Positions 18,831-27,280 of a DNA stretch of 64,000 nt are shown one piece after another. Where the stretch lies: the NCBI GenBank assembly GCA_018897105.1, contig JAHILF010000098.1, positions 1 to 64,000 on the forward strand, in the 5' to 3' direction. The first letter of the stretch is position 1, and every line of letters begins with the position of its first letter. The translations under genes and the position numbers were made by a program. This stretch comes from Pseudomonadota bacterium. Lineage in GTDB: Bacteria; Desulfobacterota; Desulfobulbia; Desulfobulbales; SURF-16. The notes under the pieces were generated by a model. It saw only the letters and a program-made list of their open reading frames with translations. It had not been told where the DNA came from and did not search any database.

Positions 18831-19295
18831 CTAAAATTCAATTTCGAGCCTTGCTTTACTTATCCCGCTCAAAGGATACGACATGATACCGGCATCACCC
18901 TGCAATAAAAGCACGCCGTTCTGCACATCCTGAATAATACCTATTTGGGTAAGATGTTTGCCATCAGTTTCTACTGTAAGCTTAACCTTTTCGCCCTTGT
19001 TACGCAGGAAATCATTTTCCGAACTCAAGGGACGATCAAGGCCCGGCGATGAGACTTCCAGAAAGTATTTTTGCGGGATCAAATCTTCAACGTCCAGTAT
19101 ATGGCTCAATTCCCGACTTACCTTCGCGCAATCATCAACCGATGTACCGCCCTGTTTATAAATAATAACCCTGAGCACCCAACCGATCGGCTCCTGACGA
19201 AATTGCACCTCAACCAGGTCCAGGAAATTTTCAGCCAGAACCGGGTTTATCAATCGTTCGATTTCTGCAACTATATGATCTTTCAGTAAAGACAT
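18831..19295 (-). CDS. rimP: Ribosome maturation factor RimP
   Basis: RimP assists 30S subunit maturation. With the start at 19295 the protein is 154 residues, the normal size. It has an N-terminal alpha/beta domain containing VSRELSHILD and EVSSPGLDRPL (about 85-95), and a C-terminal SH3-like domain ending in ISKARLEIEF. A frame extension 32 codons upstream runs through an intrinsic terminator and has no family similarity, so it is rejected as the start. This is the first gene of the rimP-nusA-ylxR-infB cluster. Confidence 0.95.
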   Translation of the reverse strand: MSLLKDHIVAEIERLINPVLAENFLDLVEVQFRQEPIGWVLRVIIYKQGGTSVDDCAKVSRELSHILDVEDLIPQKYFLEVSSPGLDRPLSSENDFLRNKGEKVKLTVETDGKHLTQIGIIQDVQNGVLLLQGDAGIMSYPLSGISKARLEIEF

Positions 19296-19321
19296 CCCAA
19301 CCCGCGGCAATGTGCCTCTGT

Positions 19322-19351
19322 TAAAAATAAAAAAAGCGGGCATAGCCCACT
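19322..19351 (-). terminator. Intrinsic terminator just upstream of rimP
   Basis: A 7-bp GC-rich stem (19345-19351 with 19335-19341, one G-U pair, loop TAT) is followed on the minus strand by a long T-rich run down to 19322. It ends 27 bases before the rimP start, so it stops transcription from the tRNA-Gly promoter or acts as an attenuator in a rimP leader. Confidence 0.8.
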
Positions 19352-19550
19352 TTATCCTCAGATGGCTGCAGGAATGGCCATCCAGTCTCAAGGTTTCAGC
19401 ACTCGGTCAACAAATGGCAATCAAAGAAGCAGGCAGGAAACCTTGCAATCTTTGCGCTTCAACCAAGGGTGCACAGTTATGGAAGAACCATCCAGTAACC
19501 ATACACTAGAATTTTTCCGGTGGTAACCCACAGGAATCGCAATACATTAT

Positions 19551-19626
19551 TGGAGCGGACAACGGGATTCGAACCCGCGACACCAAGCTTGGGAAGCTTG
19601 TACTCTACCAACTGAGCTACGTCCGC
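19551..19626 (-). tRNA. tRNA-Gly (anticodon UCC)
   Basis: A 76-base cloverleaf can be drawn with a 7-bp acceptor stem beginning GCGGACG (last pair G-U). The D arm contains AGCTCAGTTGGTAGAG. The anticodon stem CAAGC/GCTTG closes the loop TTCCCAA, which places TCC as anticodon. The T arm GCGGGTTCGAATCCCGT and an encoded CCA end complete it. It has its own promoter and lies between the nuo operon terminator and the rimP cluster. Confidence 0.97.
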
Positions 19627-19643
19627 TCATAAGTTAATTTTAT

Positions 19644-19671
19644 ACTATACTCAATTTTTTCAACTTGTCAA
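19644..19671 (-). promoter_or_regulatory. Sigma-70-type promoter of tRNA-Gly
   Basis: On the minus strand TTGACA (19666-19671) and TATAGT (19644-19649) are separated by 16 bases. The predicted start is about 10 bases before the mature tRNA 5' end at 19626. Confidence 0.75.
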
Positions 19672-19785
19672 GCAGACTGTCAGGAGTGGGAGTTGCCCAG
19701 CGCTTTAGCTGTCAACAGGATCATTGAAAATGATAATCGGCCGGGGTCGAGAGGATTAAATTTAGGATCTAAAAAGAGATAATAC

Positions 19786-19828
19786 AAAAAAAAGGCAGAG
19801 TAAATCAATCTACCAGATTCACTCTGCC
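19786..19828 (-). terminator. Intrinsic terminator of the nuo operon
   Basis: A 13-bp stem with one G-U pair (arms GGCAGAGT... and ...ACTCTGCC, 19794-19828) is followed on the minus strand by eight T residues (19786-19793). It lies 16 bases after the nuoN stop. Confidence 0.88.
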
Positions 19829-19843
19829 GCAAGATTAAGAGAA

Positions 19844-21259
19844 TTAGAAAATGTTGCGTACGGCAGTCTCTGCAACAGCGAGCAGCTGCTTGGGAGCTAC
19901 ACCCATAAAAATGATGACGGCAATTAAAGCAATACTGACGCAACGGGTCGCCAGATCCACAGGAACATCCGGTCTATCTTCAGGAGGACTGCAGAACGCT
20001 ACGCGAACCACTGACAAGTAATAATAAATCGCAATGGCGGTATTCAGCGCGGCGAGAATGACCAGGGCCAGATGACCGTCCCGGAGAGCGCCGGTAAGCA
20101 ACATGAATTTACCCATGAATCCGACAAAAGGCGGGATTCCGGCCAGGGCCATCATACCGACCAGCAGGGTCAAGGCAAGTATCGGAGCTCGTTTATACAG
20201 ACCGCTCATATCGTCAATAGAGACGTTTTCGCCATTCTTTGACACCTTGCAGATAACCAGAAAACAGGCAAGATTCATAAAAACATAACCGGCAATATAG
20301 TACATTGATGTGGCGTAACCGGTATCTTTCAAAGTGAGCAGGCCAAGGAGAACGAAACCGGCATGGGATATACCGGAAAAACCGAGCATGCGTTTGATAT
20401 CTTTTTGTACAAGCGCGGACAGGTTCCCATAAAACATGGAACAAACGGCCAGAATCATGAGCATATTGACTACAGCTTCTCCGCCGGTTGGGGCAACCAA
20501 TGTGGTGATGCGGATGAGAATGGCCACCGCACCGAGTTTTGGCACCGAGGCGATGAAGGCAGTGGTTGCATTAGAAGCGCCCTGGTAGACGTCAGGTACC
20601 CAGAAGTGAAAAGGGAAAACCGCCAGCTTATAAAAGAAACCCGACATGAACAGGGCAATAGCCAACATTGCGGTGGGGGTAGTAGCCAGCTCATGCATCT
20701 TGGGAACAAGTTCACTGAAGTAGGTAGTGCCGGTCATGCCGAAAATAAAACTCATGCCGTAAAGCATGGTGCCGGTTGCAACCACCCCGAAAAGGATGTA
20801 TTTGATCGCCGCCTCCATCTGCATCTTCATGCCGCCATGATCATCACGCATCGGCACCATAAGGTAAAGCGAGTATGATGACAGCTCAAGGGCAATAAAA
20901 AGAGTGAGAAGCTCGACACTGCTGACCAGCATCATGAGGCCTAAGGTGCTGAGAACCATAAAAAGAAAATATTCAGGCCGCAAACGGTCGTCCACCCCTT
21001 TCAATTCACCGCTGAAAAGCAGGACGATGACAAGACCGATGGAGATGGCCAGCTTAAATAGCTGTGAAAACATATCAATACGATAAGCATCGTAAAACAA
21101 ATTGTCGTTCATCTGGAGGGTGGCAAGGCTCAAAAAGCATGAAGCAATGGCCAGCACCAGCGACGCATATCTCGCAAGATTTTCTTTCCCCTGCCCGAGA
21201 CAGAGACAGAAGAGAACCAGACTCCCAATCAGCATTAATAACTCTGGTGCGAACAACAT
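19844..21259 (-). CDS. nuoN: NADH-quinone oxidoreductase subunit N
   Basis: NuoN is one of the antiporter-like proton-translocating subunits of the complex I membrane arm. The 471-residue protein is hydrophobic throughout, with about 13-14 helices. The key charged residues are present: Glu in FIALELSSYSLY (TM5), Lys in FFYKLAVFPFHFW (TM7) and Lys in ASVPKLGAVAIL (TM8). The ATG at 21259 has an AAGGA ribosome site. It is the last gene of the leftward operon, 79 bases after nuoM, and is followed by a terminator. Confidence 0.95.
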   Translation of the reverse strand: MLFAPELLMLIGSLVLFCLCLGQGKENLARYASLVLAIASCFLSLATLQMNDNLFYDAYRIDMFSQLFKLAISIGLVIVLLFSGELKGVDDRLRPEYFLFMVLSTLGLMMLVSSVELLTLFIALELSSYSLYLMVPMRDDHGGMKMQMEAAIKYILFGVVATGTMLYGMSFIFGMTGTTYFSELVPKMHELATTPTAMLAIALFMSGFFYKLAVFPFHFWVPDVYQGASNATTAFIASVPKLGAVAILIRITTLVAPTGGEAVVNMLMILAVCSMFYGNLSALVQKDIKRMLGFSGISHAGFVLLGLLTLKDTGYATSMYYIAGYVFMNLACFLVICKVSKNGENVSIDDMSGLYKRAPILALTLLVGMMALAGIPPFVGFMGKFMLLTGALRDGHLALVILAALNTAIAIYYYLSVVRVAFCSPPEDRPDVPVDLATRCVSIALIAVIIFMGVAPKQLLAVAETAVRNIF

Positions 21260-21338
21260 GTGTAATCCTTATACTGTAAAATAGCCTGCCTTAATAATTT
21301 ACTACGCGGCCAAATCACCAACGTCGCCTAAACAATTA

Positions 21339-22844
21339 CTACGGCACAATATTCATAGCAATCTGTGCCGTTTTGGCTACATCAACCTGCTGTATCAAAT
21401 ATTCAACACTTGTATGCATAACACTTAAAAATGGTTCCGGAGCCAGACCGATCCAGAATACAAAAACAAGCAACGGAGCAAGAGTAACAATCTCACGTAT
21501 ATTCAGATCAGCAAGATCTGGCCTACCGGGACCTCTGAAAAGGACATGCTGGAGCAGGCGCATCATGTAAGCAGCTGCCAGAATAGCGCCGGGAATGGCT
21601 GCGCCGGCGATGACCTTATTCACACTGAATGCCCCGGCAAGCACAAGAAATTCACCGACAAAACTGTTTGTCGCCGGAAAGGCCAGGGATGACAGCGAAA
21701 AAATCGTCAGAAAGGATACAAATATCGGCAGATTCTGAGCTATACCCGAATGATCGGATATCTCCCTGCTGTGGGTTCTTTCGTACATCATACCAACACA
21801 GAGGAAGAGAGCCCCTGTGGTCACACCATGATTGATCATCTGCAGTATCGCCCCTTCCATCCCCTGTTTGTTCAGGAAGAAAATGCCCAAGGTGACGAAA
21901 CCCATATGACCAACACTGGAGTAAGCGATCAGCTTCTTCATGTCTGACTGAGCAAGGGCGGTAAAGCCGCCATAAAGGATAGCCACAACCGACATCCACA
22001 GAACATAGGGCCCGAGAGTAAGGGTTGCCAAAGGGGTAATGGGCAGACAAAAGCGCAGAAAACCATATGTACCCATTTTCAGCAGAATACTGGCCAGAAT
22101 CACACTGCCTGCGGTAGGCGCCTCAACATGAGCGGCAGGCAACCATGTATGGAAGGGAAACATGGGCACCTTGATGGCAAAGGCCAGGAAGAATGCCAAA
22201 AATACCCAAATCTGAAAGGTGGAGCTGTAATCCTGCCCCATCATCATGGGGATACTGAAGGAACCGTTCTTCAGGTAGAGGGCGATAATGGCAACAAGAA
22301 GCATCACCGAACCTGCCAGGGTATAGAGAAAAAACTTGATGGATGCATAAATCTTTCGCGGTCCGCCCCAGACGCCAATGAGCAGATACATCGGTATCAG
22401 CATTGCTTCCCAGAGAATATAGAAAAGCACGAAGTCAAGCGCCATGAACACACCGAGCATGGCCGTTTCCATGATCAGCAGGCAAATCATGAACTCTTTG
22501 ATTCTTGTCTTGATATATGTCCATGAGCCGAGCACGCATAAGGGCAAAATCAGAGTCGTCAGAAGAACCAGCAGCAGACTGATGCCGTCAATACCAAGGG
22601 TATAATTGATATTCAACGAGGGTATCCAGCTGACATGTTCCCCGAACTGATACTTGGCTGTGGTTGAATCAAACCTGGAATAGAGCGGGAGGGAAATTAA
22701 TGCATTAACCGAGGTAACGGCCATTGCCCATATTCGTTGCACATTTTCTCCAGGCAAAAAAAGCAGTACTAGCGCCCCTGCCAACGGGAGAAATACGATG
22801 GTGCTCAAAAGGGGAAACCCTTCATTCATTATTAGAAAATCCAT
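21339..22844 (-). CDS. nuoM: NADH-quinone oxidoreductase subunit M
   Basis: NuoM is an antiporter-like proton pump subunit of the membrane arm. The 501-residue product carries Glu in ILWEAMLIPMY (TM5), Lys in FAIKVPMFPFHTWLP (TM7), Lys in ILLKMGTYGFLRF (TM8) and the TM12 Glu in GMMYERTHSRE. All charged positions of a working half-channel pair are therefore present. Start choice: a GTG two codons upstream is possible, but the ATG at 22844 is better spaced from the GAGGA site. It lies between nuoL and nuoN. Confidence 0.95.
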   Translation of the reverse strand: MDFLIMNEGFPLLSTIVFLPLAGALVLLFLPGENVQRIWAMAVTSVNALISLPLYSRFDSTTAKYQFGEHVSWIPSLNINYTLGIDGISLLLVLLTTLILPLCVLGSWTYIKTRIKEFMICLLIMETAMLGVFMALDFVLFYILWEAMLIPMYLLIGVWGGPRKIYASIKFFLYTLAGSVMLLVAIIALYLKNGSFSIPMMMGQDYSSTFQIWVFLAFFLAFAIKVPMFPFHTWLPAAHVEAPTAGSVILASILLKMGTYGFLRFCLPITPLATLTLGPYVLWMSVVAILYGGFTALAQSDMKKLIAYSSVGHMGFVTLGIFFLNKQGMEGAILQMINHGVTTGALFLCVGMMYERTHSREISDHSGIAQNLPIFVSFLTIFSLSSLAFPATNSFVGEFLVLAGAFSVNKVIAGAAIPGAILAAAYMMRLLQHVLFRGPGRPDLADLNIREIVTLAPLLVFVFWIGLAPEPFLSVMHTSVEYLIQQVDVAKTAQIAMNIVP

Positions 22845-22896
22845 TCCCACTATCCTCTATTCAATATATTACAGAGAGAGTTTACCGTTCGATCCC

Positions 22897-24675
22897 TCAA
22901 ACAAAGACGAAGACCAGCACTGCAGCTGCAGCAACCGACGCAGCAAAGAATATATTGTATTGCATATTACCAGCCTGAACCTTTCTTACAACACCACCAA
23001 GGGAACGGACAGTTCTGGCTGTACCGTCCACAACACCATCGATGGCATTCCAGTCAAACCACGACCAGAAACGGGATATTGTCATCAAGGGGAACAGACC
23101 GATATAGCGATAAACTTCACCAACCCAGCCATCAATGGTCTGGAAAATCCGGGAGTCAACCCAGAGGAATCCTCGTCCGGCCATCCTGTAGAACCAGTCG
23201 AGATCCAGACTGATAGTAGCAGTAGGCTCCATGAACCTTTTCAGGACAAAGAACATAATTCCTGTACCACCGATAATCTGAAAGGTCTCTGACAGATGGT
23301 AAGCGGTATAGGGATGGAATTCCACGGGAAACGGGAGCATATTATACAGATAAGGGGTATAGCAGCCGATGAAGGCACACATGGCGGCAGCAATAACCAT
23401 GGCTGCCTGCATGTTCCAGGGCGGATCTGCTGCCTTTTCCCATACTTCATTGGAACAGTTGTTTTTACCGAACCAGATATAGTACGGCACCTTGAGGCCA
23501 GCCAGCAGAAAGGTACCTCCAGCTGCGAGCAACAGGGAAAACCCGGCCCAGTAATGATGATGCTCCAAGCCTGCCGCGATGATCATCGACTTGCTGACAA
23601 AACCGCTGAACAGCGGGAAGCCGGCAATGGACAATCCACCGATTAGTGTAAAGAAGAAGGTGCGTGGCATTTTCTTATAGAGTCCGCCCAGCTCCGTCAG
23701 CTTACAGGTACCGGTCATGTACAGTACTGAACCGGTACCCATGAACAACAGGCCATTGTAAAGAATATGGGCAAAGGCATGGGCGCATGCGCCGTTGATG
23801 GCCAGTTCGGAGCCGATTCCTACGCCGCACACCATATATCCGACCTGACTTATCGTATCCCAGGCGAAAATGCGCCTGCCGTCGTTTTCAATGACACCAT
23901 AGACAACACCATACAGGGCCATGACGGCTCCCAGGACGATAAGAATCTCCATACCAGCAAAACCGCGGGCCAAAACGTAAATGGCGGTTTTGGTGGTAAA
24001 GGCGCACATGAATACAGCACCAGCGACGCTTGCCTCGGCATAGGCATCCTGCAGCCAGGAATGAAAAGGAGGAACAGCTGCATTGACAATAAAACCAAGC
24101 AAGATCAAATAGGTGGAAAGATTAGGGGTATCTACGGCCATCGGCCCAAAGGAAAGATCACCACCAGTGTTGTAATAGCGGAGCACAAACCCGGCCAGCA
24201 GAAAGAGTCCACCCAAGGTATGAATGAGCAAATACCGGTAACCAGTGGCAAGTGACTGCGGGCCGCGCCGGAACCAGACAAGAAAAACTGAGGCAAAGGC
24301 CATGAGTTCCCAGAAGAGGAAAAGAACAACATAGTCTCCGCAGAATATAACACCGAGTGAACCGGCAACATAAAACCAGGCGGCAATATGCTGAACGTCT
24401 TCTTCAACATTCAAGGCAAACAAGGTGCCGATGATACACATGAGTGACATGATATAGCCAAAAATCTGGCTTAGACTGTCAACCCTGCCAAATATCAATT
24501 GCCAATCAATAAATTGCACCACACCATGAACACCCTTAGTCATTATCAGCACGGACAGAAATGTCAGAACCGGCACAATGAGTAGGAAGGGTTTCCTGAT
24601 TGGCCCTTTGACAAAGGGCAGAATCAAGCCGCCGATAATAAGGATAAGTGCGGGATGCATCCAAAAATTATTCAT
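22897..24675 (-). CDS. nuoL: NuoL-like antiporter subunit with atypical channel residues
   Basis: The 592-residue membrane protein has the antiporter-type core. Its C-terminal extension contains SLDLDWFYR, DGVVDGTARTVR and a final hydrophobic helix, as in the lateral-helix region of NuoL. The TM5 Glu (E123 in LFWELMAF) and TM8 Lys (K229 in TTKTAIYVLAR) are present. The residue matching the TM7 Lys is Asn198 (IVNAAVPPFHSWL), and that matching the TM12 Lys is Asn307 (ILYNGLLFMGTGSV). Start choice: the ATG at 24675 follows a GAGGA site; a GTG five codons earlier is less likely. It overlaps the upstream 82-codon gene by eight bases. Confidence 0.82.
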   Translation of the reverse strand: MNNFWMHPALILIIGGLILPFVKGPIRKPFLLIVPVLTFLSVLIMTKGVHGVVQFIDWQLIFGRVDSLSQIFGYIMSLMCIIGTLFALNVEEDVQHIAAWFYVAGSLGVIFCGDYVVLFLFWELMAFASVFLVWFRRGPQSLATGYRYLLIHTLGGLFLLAGFVLRYYNTGGDLSFGPMAVDTPNLSTYLILLGFIVNAAVPPFHSWLQDAYAEASVAGAVFMCAFTTKTAIYVLARGFAGMEILIVLGAVMALYGVVYGVIENDGRRIFAWDTISQVGYMVCGVGIGSELAINGACAHAFAHILYNGLLFMGTGSVLYMTGTCKLTELGGLYKKMPRTFFFTLIGGLSIAGFPLFSGFVSKSMIIAAGLEHHHYWAGFSLLLAAGGTFLLAGLKVPYYIWFGKNNCSNEVWEKAADPPWNMQAAMVIAAAMCAFIGCYTPYLYNMLPFPVEFHPYTAYHLSETFQIIGGTGIMFFVLKRFMEPTATISLDLDWFYRMAGRGFLWVDSRIFQTIDGWVGEVYRYIGLFPLMTISRFWSWFDWNAIDGVVDGTARTVRSLGGVVRKVQAGNMQYNIFFAASVAAAAVLVFVFV

Positions 24676-24916
24676 CGTAATAATCCTCACGGGTCATGAT
24701 TCCCAAGCGCCCAAGGAACCTGGACACGAGAATGAGCAGTGCTCCACCGATCAGTCCAAAGAAACTCCAGAAAAAAGGTATTTTTTCCATTTTCGTATGA
24801 GCATGGCTCAAATCAATCATAAATGACCCCCAAAGACCAATCACACCTATCAATATCAGACAGGCAACAATAACGATCTTCAGGCGTGCGCGGAAGAATT
24901 CAATCAAACCAATCAT
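24668..24916 (-). CDS. Small two-helix membrane protein embedded in the nuo operon
   Basis: The 82-residue product has a basic N-terminus, hydrophobic helices at about 12-33 and 47-66, a short loop with His/Lys/Glu and an acidic tail ending TREDYYDE. Its start overlaps the end of the upstream MrpD-like gene by four bases (ATGA) and its end overlaps nuoL by eight, so it is translationally coupled to both. It matches no canonical complex I subunit that I recognise, and its length differs from nuoK (106). An accessory membrane-arm subunit or assembly factor that fits beside the extra antiporter subunit is the natural inference. Confidence 0.75.
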   Translation of the reverse strand: MIGLIEFFRARLKIVIVACLILIGVIGLWGSFMIDLSHAHTKMEKIPFFWSFFGLIGGALLILVSRFLGRLGIMTREDYYDE

Positions 24917-26412
24917 CCTATCACCGCCTTAACAAGATTCATGAAAAAATTCGGGTAGATACCAATAATGACCGAAATAAGAGAGGCCGTACAGAGGGGA
25001 ATAACCATAGCGAGGGGAGCCTCTTTGATCCCCTCATATACTTCTCCAGGCGGACGTTTGCCGAAAAATGCCTTATAGGTAACCGGGGCAAAATAACCGA
25101 CGTTCAACAGCGTACTGGCAAGAAGTATAAGAATGATGCCCAAAGAACCTGATTCGATCGTGCCGATCAACAGTTCCCATTTGGTAACAAAACCTGCAAC
25201 CGGAGGCGCGCCAATCATACTCAGCGTCGCCACGGCAAAGGCACCAAAGGTAAATGGCATTGTCCTGGCCAACCCGCCCATTTCAGAAATATTCTTTTTA
25301 TGGGTGGCGACATAGATTGCACCGGCGCAGAAGAAGAGAGTGATCTTGGAAAAGGCGTGGTTAGCGATATGGATAAGCCCACCGGTTATGCCGTGGGGTG
25401 TGAGCAGACAAACACCGAGAATAATATAGGAAAGCTGACTGACTGTGGAATAGGCAAGTCGGGCTTTCAGATTATCTTTGGTCAAAGCGATGACTGAGGC
25501 CATGACAATGGTGAAACCGACAAAGTAGGCAGTGGGTATTCCCAGGTTCAATAAACCCATCAGATCCACACCGAATCCATACAGCATCATACGTGTGGTG
25601 CAGAAGACTCCAACCTTAACAACGGCAACTGCATGGAGGAGCGCACTGACTGGGGTAGGTGCAACCATGGCACCTGGGAGCCAATGATGGAAAGGCATCA
25701 CGCCGTTCTTAGCAAAGCCGAAGAGACAGAAAATAAACAGCATGGTCACGAGGGCTGAATTTGCATCAGCCGGAAACATACCGGTATAGATGTTATAGGG
25801 AAAATCAAGTGAACCGGTCATTACATATATAAGTGCCAGGGACGGCAACAAAAAGGCTTTGGCGGTCGTGGTCAAATAAACGATATATTTCTTGGCGCCT
25901 TCATAGGCCTCTTCATCCTGATGATGAGCAACCAAGGGGTAGGTGCAGACACTGACTATCTCATAGAAGAGATACATGGTAAAGAGATTATCAGAAAAGG
26001 CAACGCCTATGGCGCCGAATATCGCTATGGCAAAACAGGTATTAAACCGTGTCTGGGCATGTTCATGCAGTCCCCGCATATAGCCCATGGAATAGAAAGC
26101 AGCTGCAATCCACAGTGATGAGGCGACAAGGGCGAAAATCATGGAAAAGGCATCAGCCCGTAGGGTGACCGTGACACCTGGCAGTATTTTAAAAAGCTGA
26201 TAATAAAAGGTTTTACCGGCAAGTACCGGTGACACCATCGATAAGACCATTGAAAAAAGTATAACTGCAGATACGATAGAGAAGCTCTCCCGCACATTCG
26301 GCTTTTTCCCGGACAATGATACAAGGAAGGAGCCAAGCAATGGGACAAGCAAAGCCCATACTAATCTACTTGTGGTGACGATATCGCCTGTGGCGGCGCT
26401 GACGGTTTCCAT
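24913..26412 (-). CDS. Extra antiporter-like complex I subunit (MrpD/NuoL-like)
   Basis: This 499-residue polytopic protein belongs to the proton-conducting transporter family shared by MrpA/D and NuoL/M/N. All expected intramembrane charges are visible: E151 (LFYEIVSV), K235 (FAKNGVMPFHHWLP), K266 (VVKVGVF) and K356 (FSKITLFF). It therefore looks competent for proton or sodium translocation. It lacks the long C-terminal lateral-helix extension. Start choice: the ATG at 26412 has a well-spaced GAGGA site; a TTG four codons earlier is unlikely. It lies between nuoK and the small membrane gene and is additional to nuoL, nuoM and nuoN, giving four such subunits in one operon. Confidence 0.9.
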   Translation of the reverse strand: METVSAATGDIVTTSRLVWALLVPLLGSFLVSLSGKKPNVRESFSIVSAVILFSMVLSMVSPVLAGKTFYYQLFKILPGVTVTLRADAFSMIFALVASSLWIAAAFYSMGYMRGLHEHAQTRFNTCFAIAIFGAIGVAFSDNLFTMYLFYEIVSVCTYPLVAHHQDEEAYEGAKKYIVYLTTTAKAFLLPSLALIYVMTGSLDFPYNIYTGMFPADANSALVTMLFIFCLFGFAKNGVMPFHHWLPGAMVAPTPVSALLHAVAVVKVGVFCTTRMMLYGFGVDLMGLLNLGIPTAYFVGFTIVMASVIALTKDNLKARLAYSTVSQLSYIILGVCLLTPHGITGGLIHIANHAFSKITLFFCAGAIYVATHKKNISEMGGLARTMPFTFGAFAVATLSMIGAPPVAGFVTKWELLIGTIESGSLGIILILLASTLLNVGYFAPVTYKAFFGKRPPGEVYEGIKEAPLAMVIPLCTASLISVIIGIYPNFFMNLVKAVIG

Positions 26413-26426
26413 GATAATCCTCAATG

Positions 26427-26747
26427 CTATCCGTTAAGTTCTACCAGGTCTTCAACTTCAATGGACTTGTAATTCCGATAAACAGCTATAACTATGCTCA
26501 GCGATATGGCCGCCTCGGCAGCGGCAATGGCCATGATAAACAATGTTATGATCTGCCCCACCGTAGGGTCAGGAGCAAGAAAATGGTTAAAGGCCATAAA
26601 GTTGATGGAGGCTCCGCTTAAAACGAGCTCTACGGCGATCAGCATACCGATAAGGCTTGGTCTGCGTACCAGACCGAAAATACCAAAACCAAATAGTATT
26701 GCTCCAATGATAAGATACGTATTGAGTTGTGTGCTGAGAGTTAACAT
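26427..26747 (-). CDS. nuoK: NADH-quinone oxidoreductase subunit K
   Basis: NuoK is the small three-helix membrane-arm subunit related to MrpC. The 106-residue protein shows the first helix (YLIIGAILFGFGIFGL) and the conserved TM2 Glu in LIAVELVLSGASINF. The TM3 Glu lies in AAAEAAISLSIVIAVYR, and the tail is short and acidic. A GGAGGGG ribosome site precedes the ATG. It starts two bases after nuoJ. Confidence 0.96.
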   Translation of the reverse strand: MLTLSTQLNTYLIIGAILFGFGIFGLVRRPSLIGMLIAVELVLSGASINFMAFNHFLAPDPTVGQIITLFIMAIAAAEAAISLSIVIAVYRNYKSIEVEDLVELNG

Positions 26748-26749
26748 CC

Positions 26750-27280
26750 TTAATTACCCCTCCTTCCGGCACGGGCAAGAGCCACTGAGCCTATGATGGC
26801 AGCCAGAAGTACAATGGAGATGAGTTCAAATACCATGCTGTACTTGGTCAGCAGGGATGCACCTATCATCTTTAAAGAACCGTCATTGACTTGGGTTGCA
26901 GGGGCCATCCAGTGACCGTTGACAGCTGCATAACCAAGGGCAAATGATACGGCGCCGCCACAAACCACGGCAAGCCCGCCGCTTAATCCGCTCATCTTTC
27001 TGGCCAATTTGGCCTCATCGGGCTCAGCAAGCATGATGGCAAAGGCTATGGTAACACAAACCGCACCTACATAAATAAGGAGCTCCATCATGGCGACAAA
27101 AGGACTGTTCAGGAAATAATAGAGCCCGGCAACGCCCAGGAAGCATACTGCAAGGCCGCTGACGCTTCTGATCAATCTTTTTGTACACGTTGCAATTATC
27201 GCCCCGATCATTGTGACGCAAATTAGGATCAGGAAAATAACTCCGGCTAAACCTTCGGGTGAAAACAGTGAAGGATTCAT
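26750..27280 (-). CDS. nuoJ: NADH-quinone oxidoreductase subunit J
   Basis: NuoJ is a five-helix membrane subunit next to NuoK and NuoA. The 176-residue protein has the conserved block ELLIYVGAVCVTIAFAIML (about 66-84), including the pi-bulge TM3 region. Its start overlaps the nuoI stop by one base (TGATG), indicating translational coupling. Confidence 0.96.
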   Translation of the reverse strand: MNPSLFSPEGLAGVIFLILICVTMIGAIIATCTKRLIRSVSGLAVCFLGVAGLYYFLNSPFVAMMELLIYVGAVCVTIAFAIMLAEPDEAKLARKMSGLSGGLAVVCGGAVSFALGYAAVNGHWMAPATQVNDGSLKMIGASLLTKYSMVFELISIVLLAAIIGSVALARAGRRGN

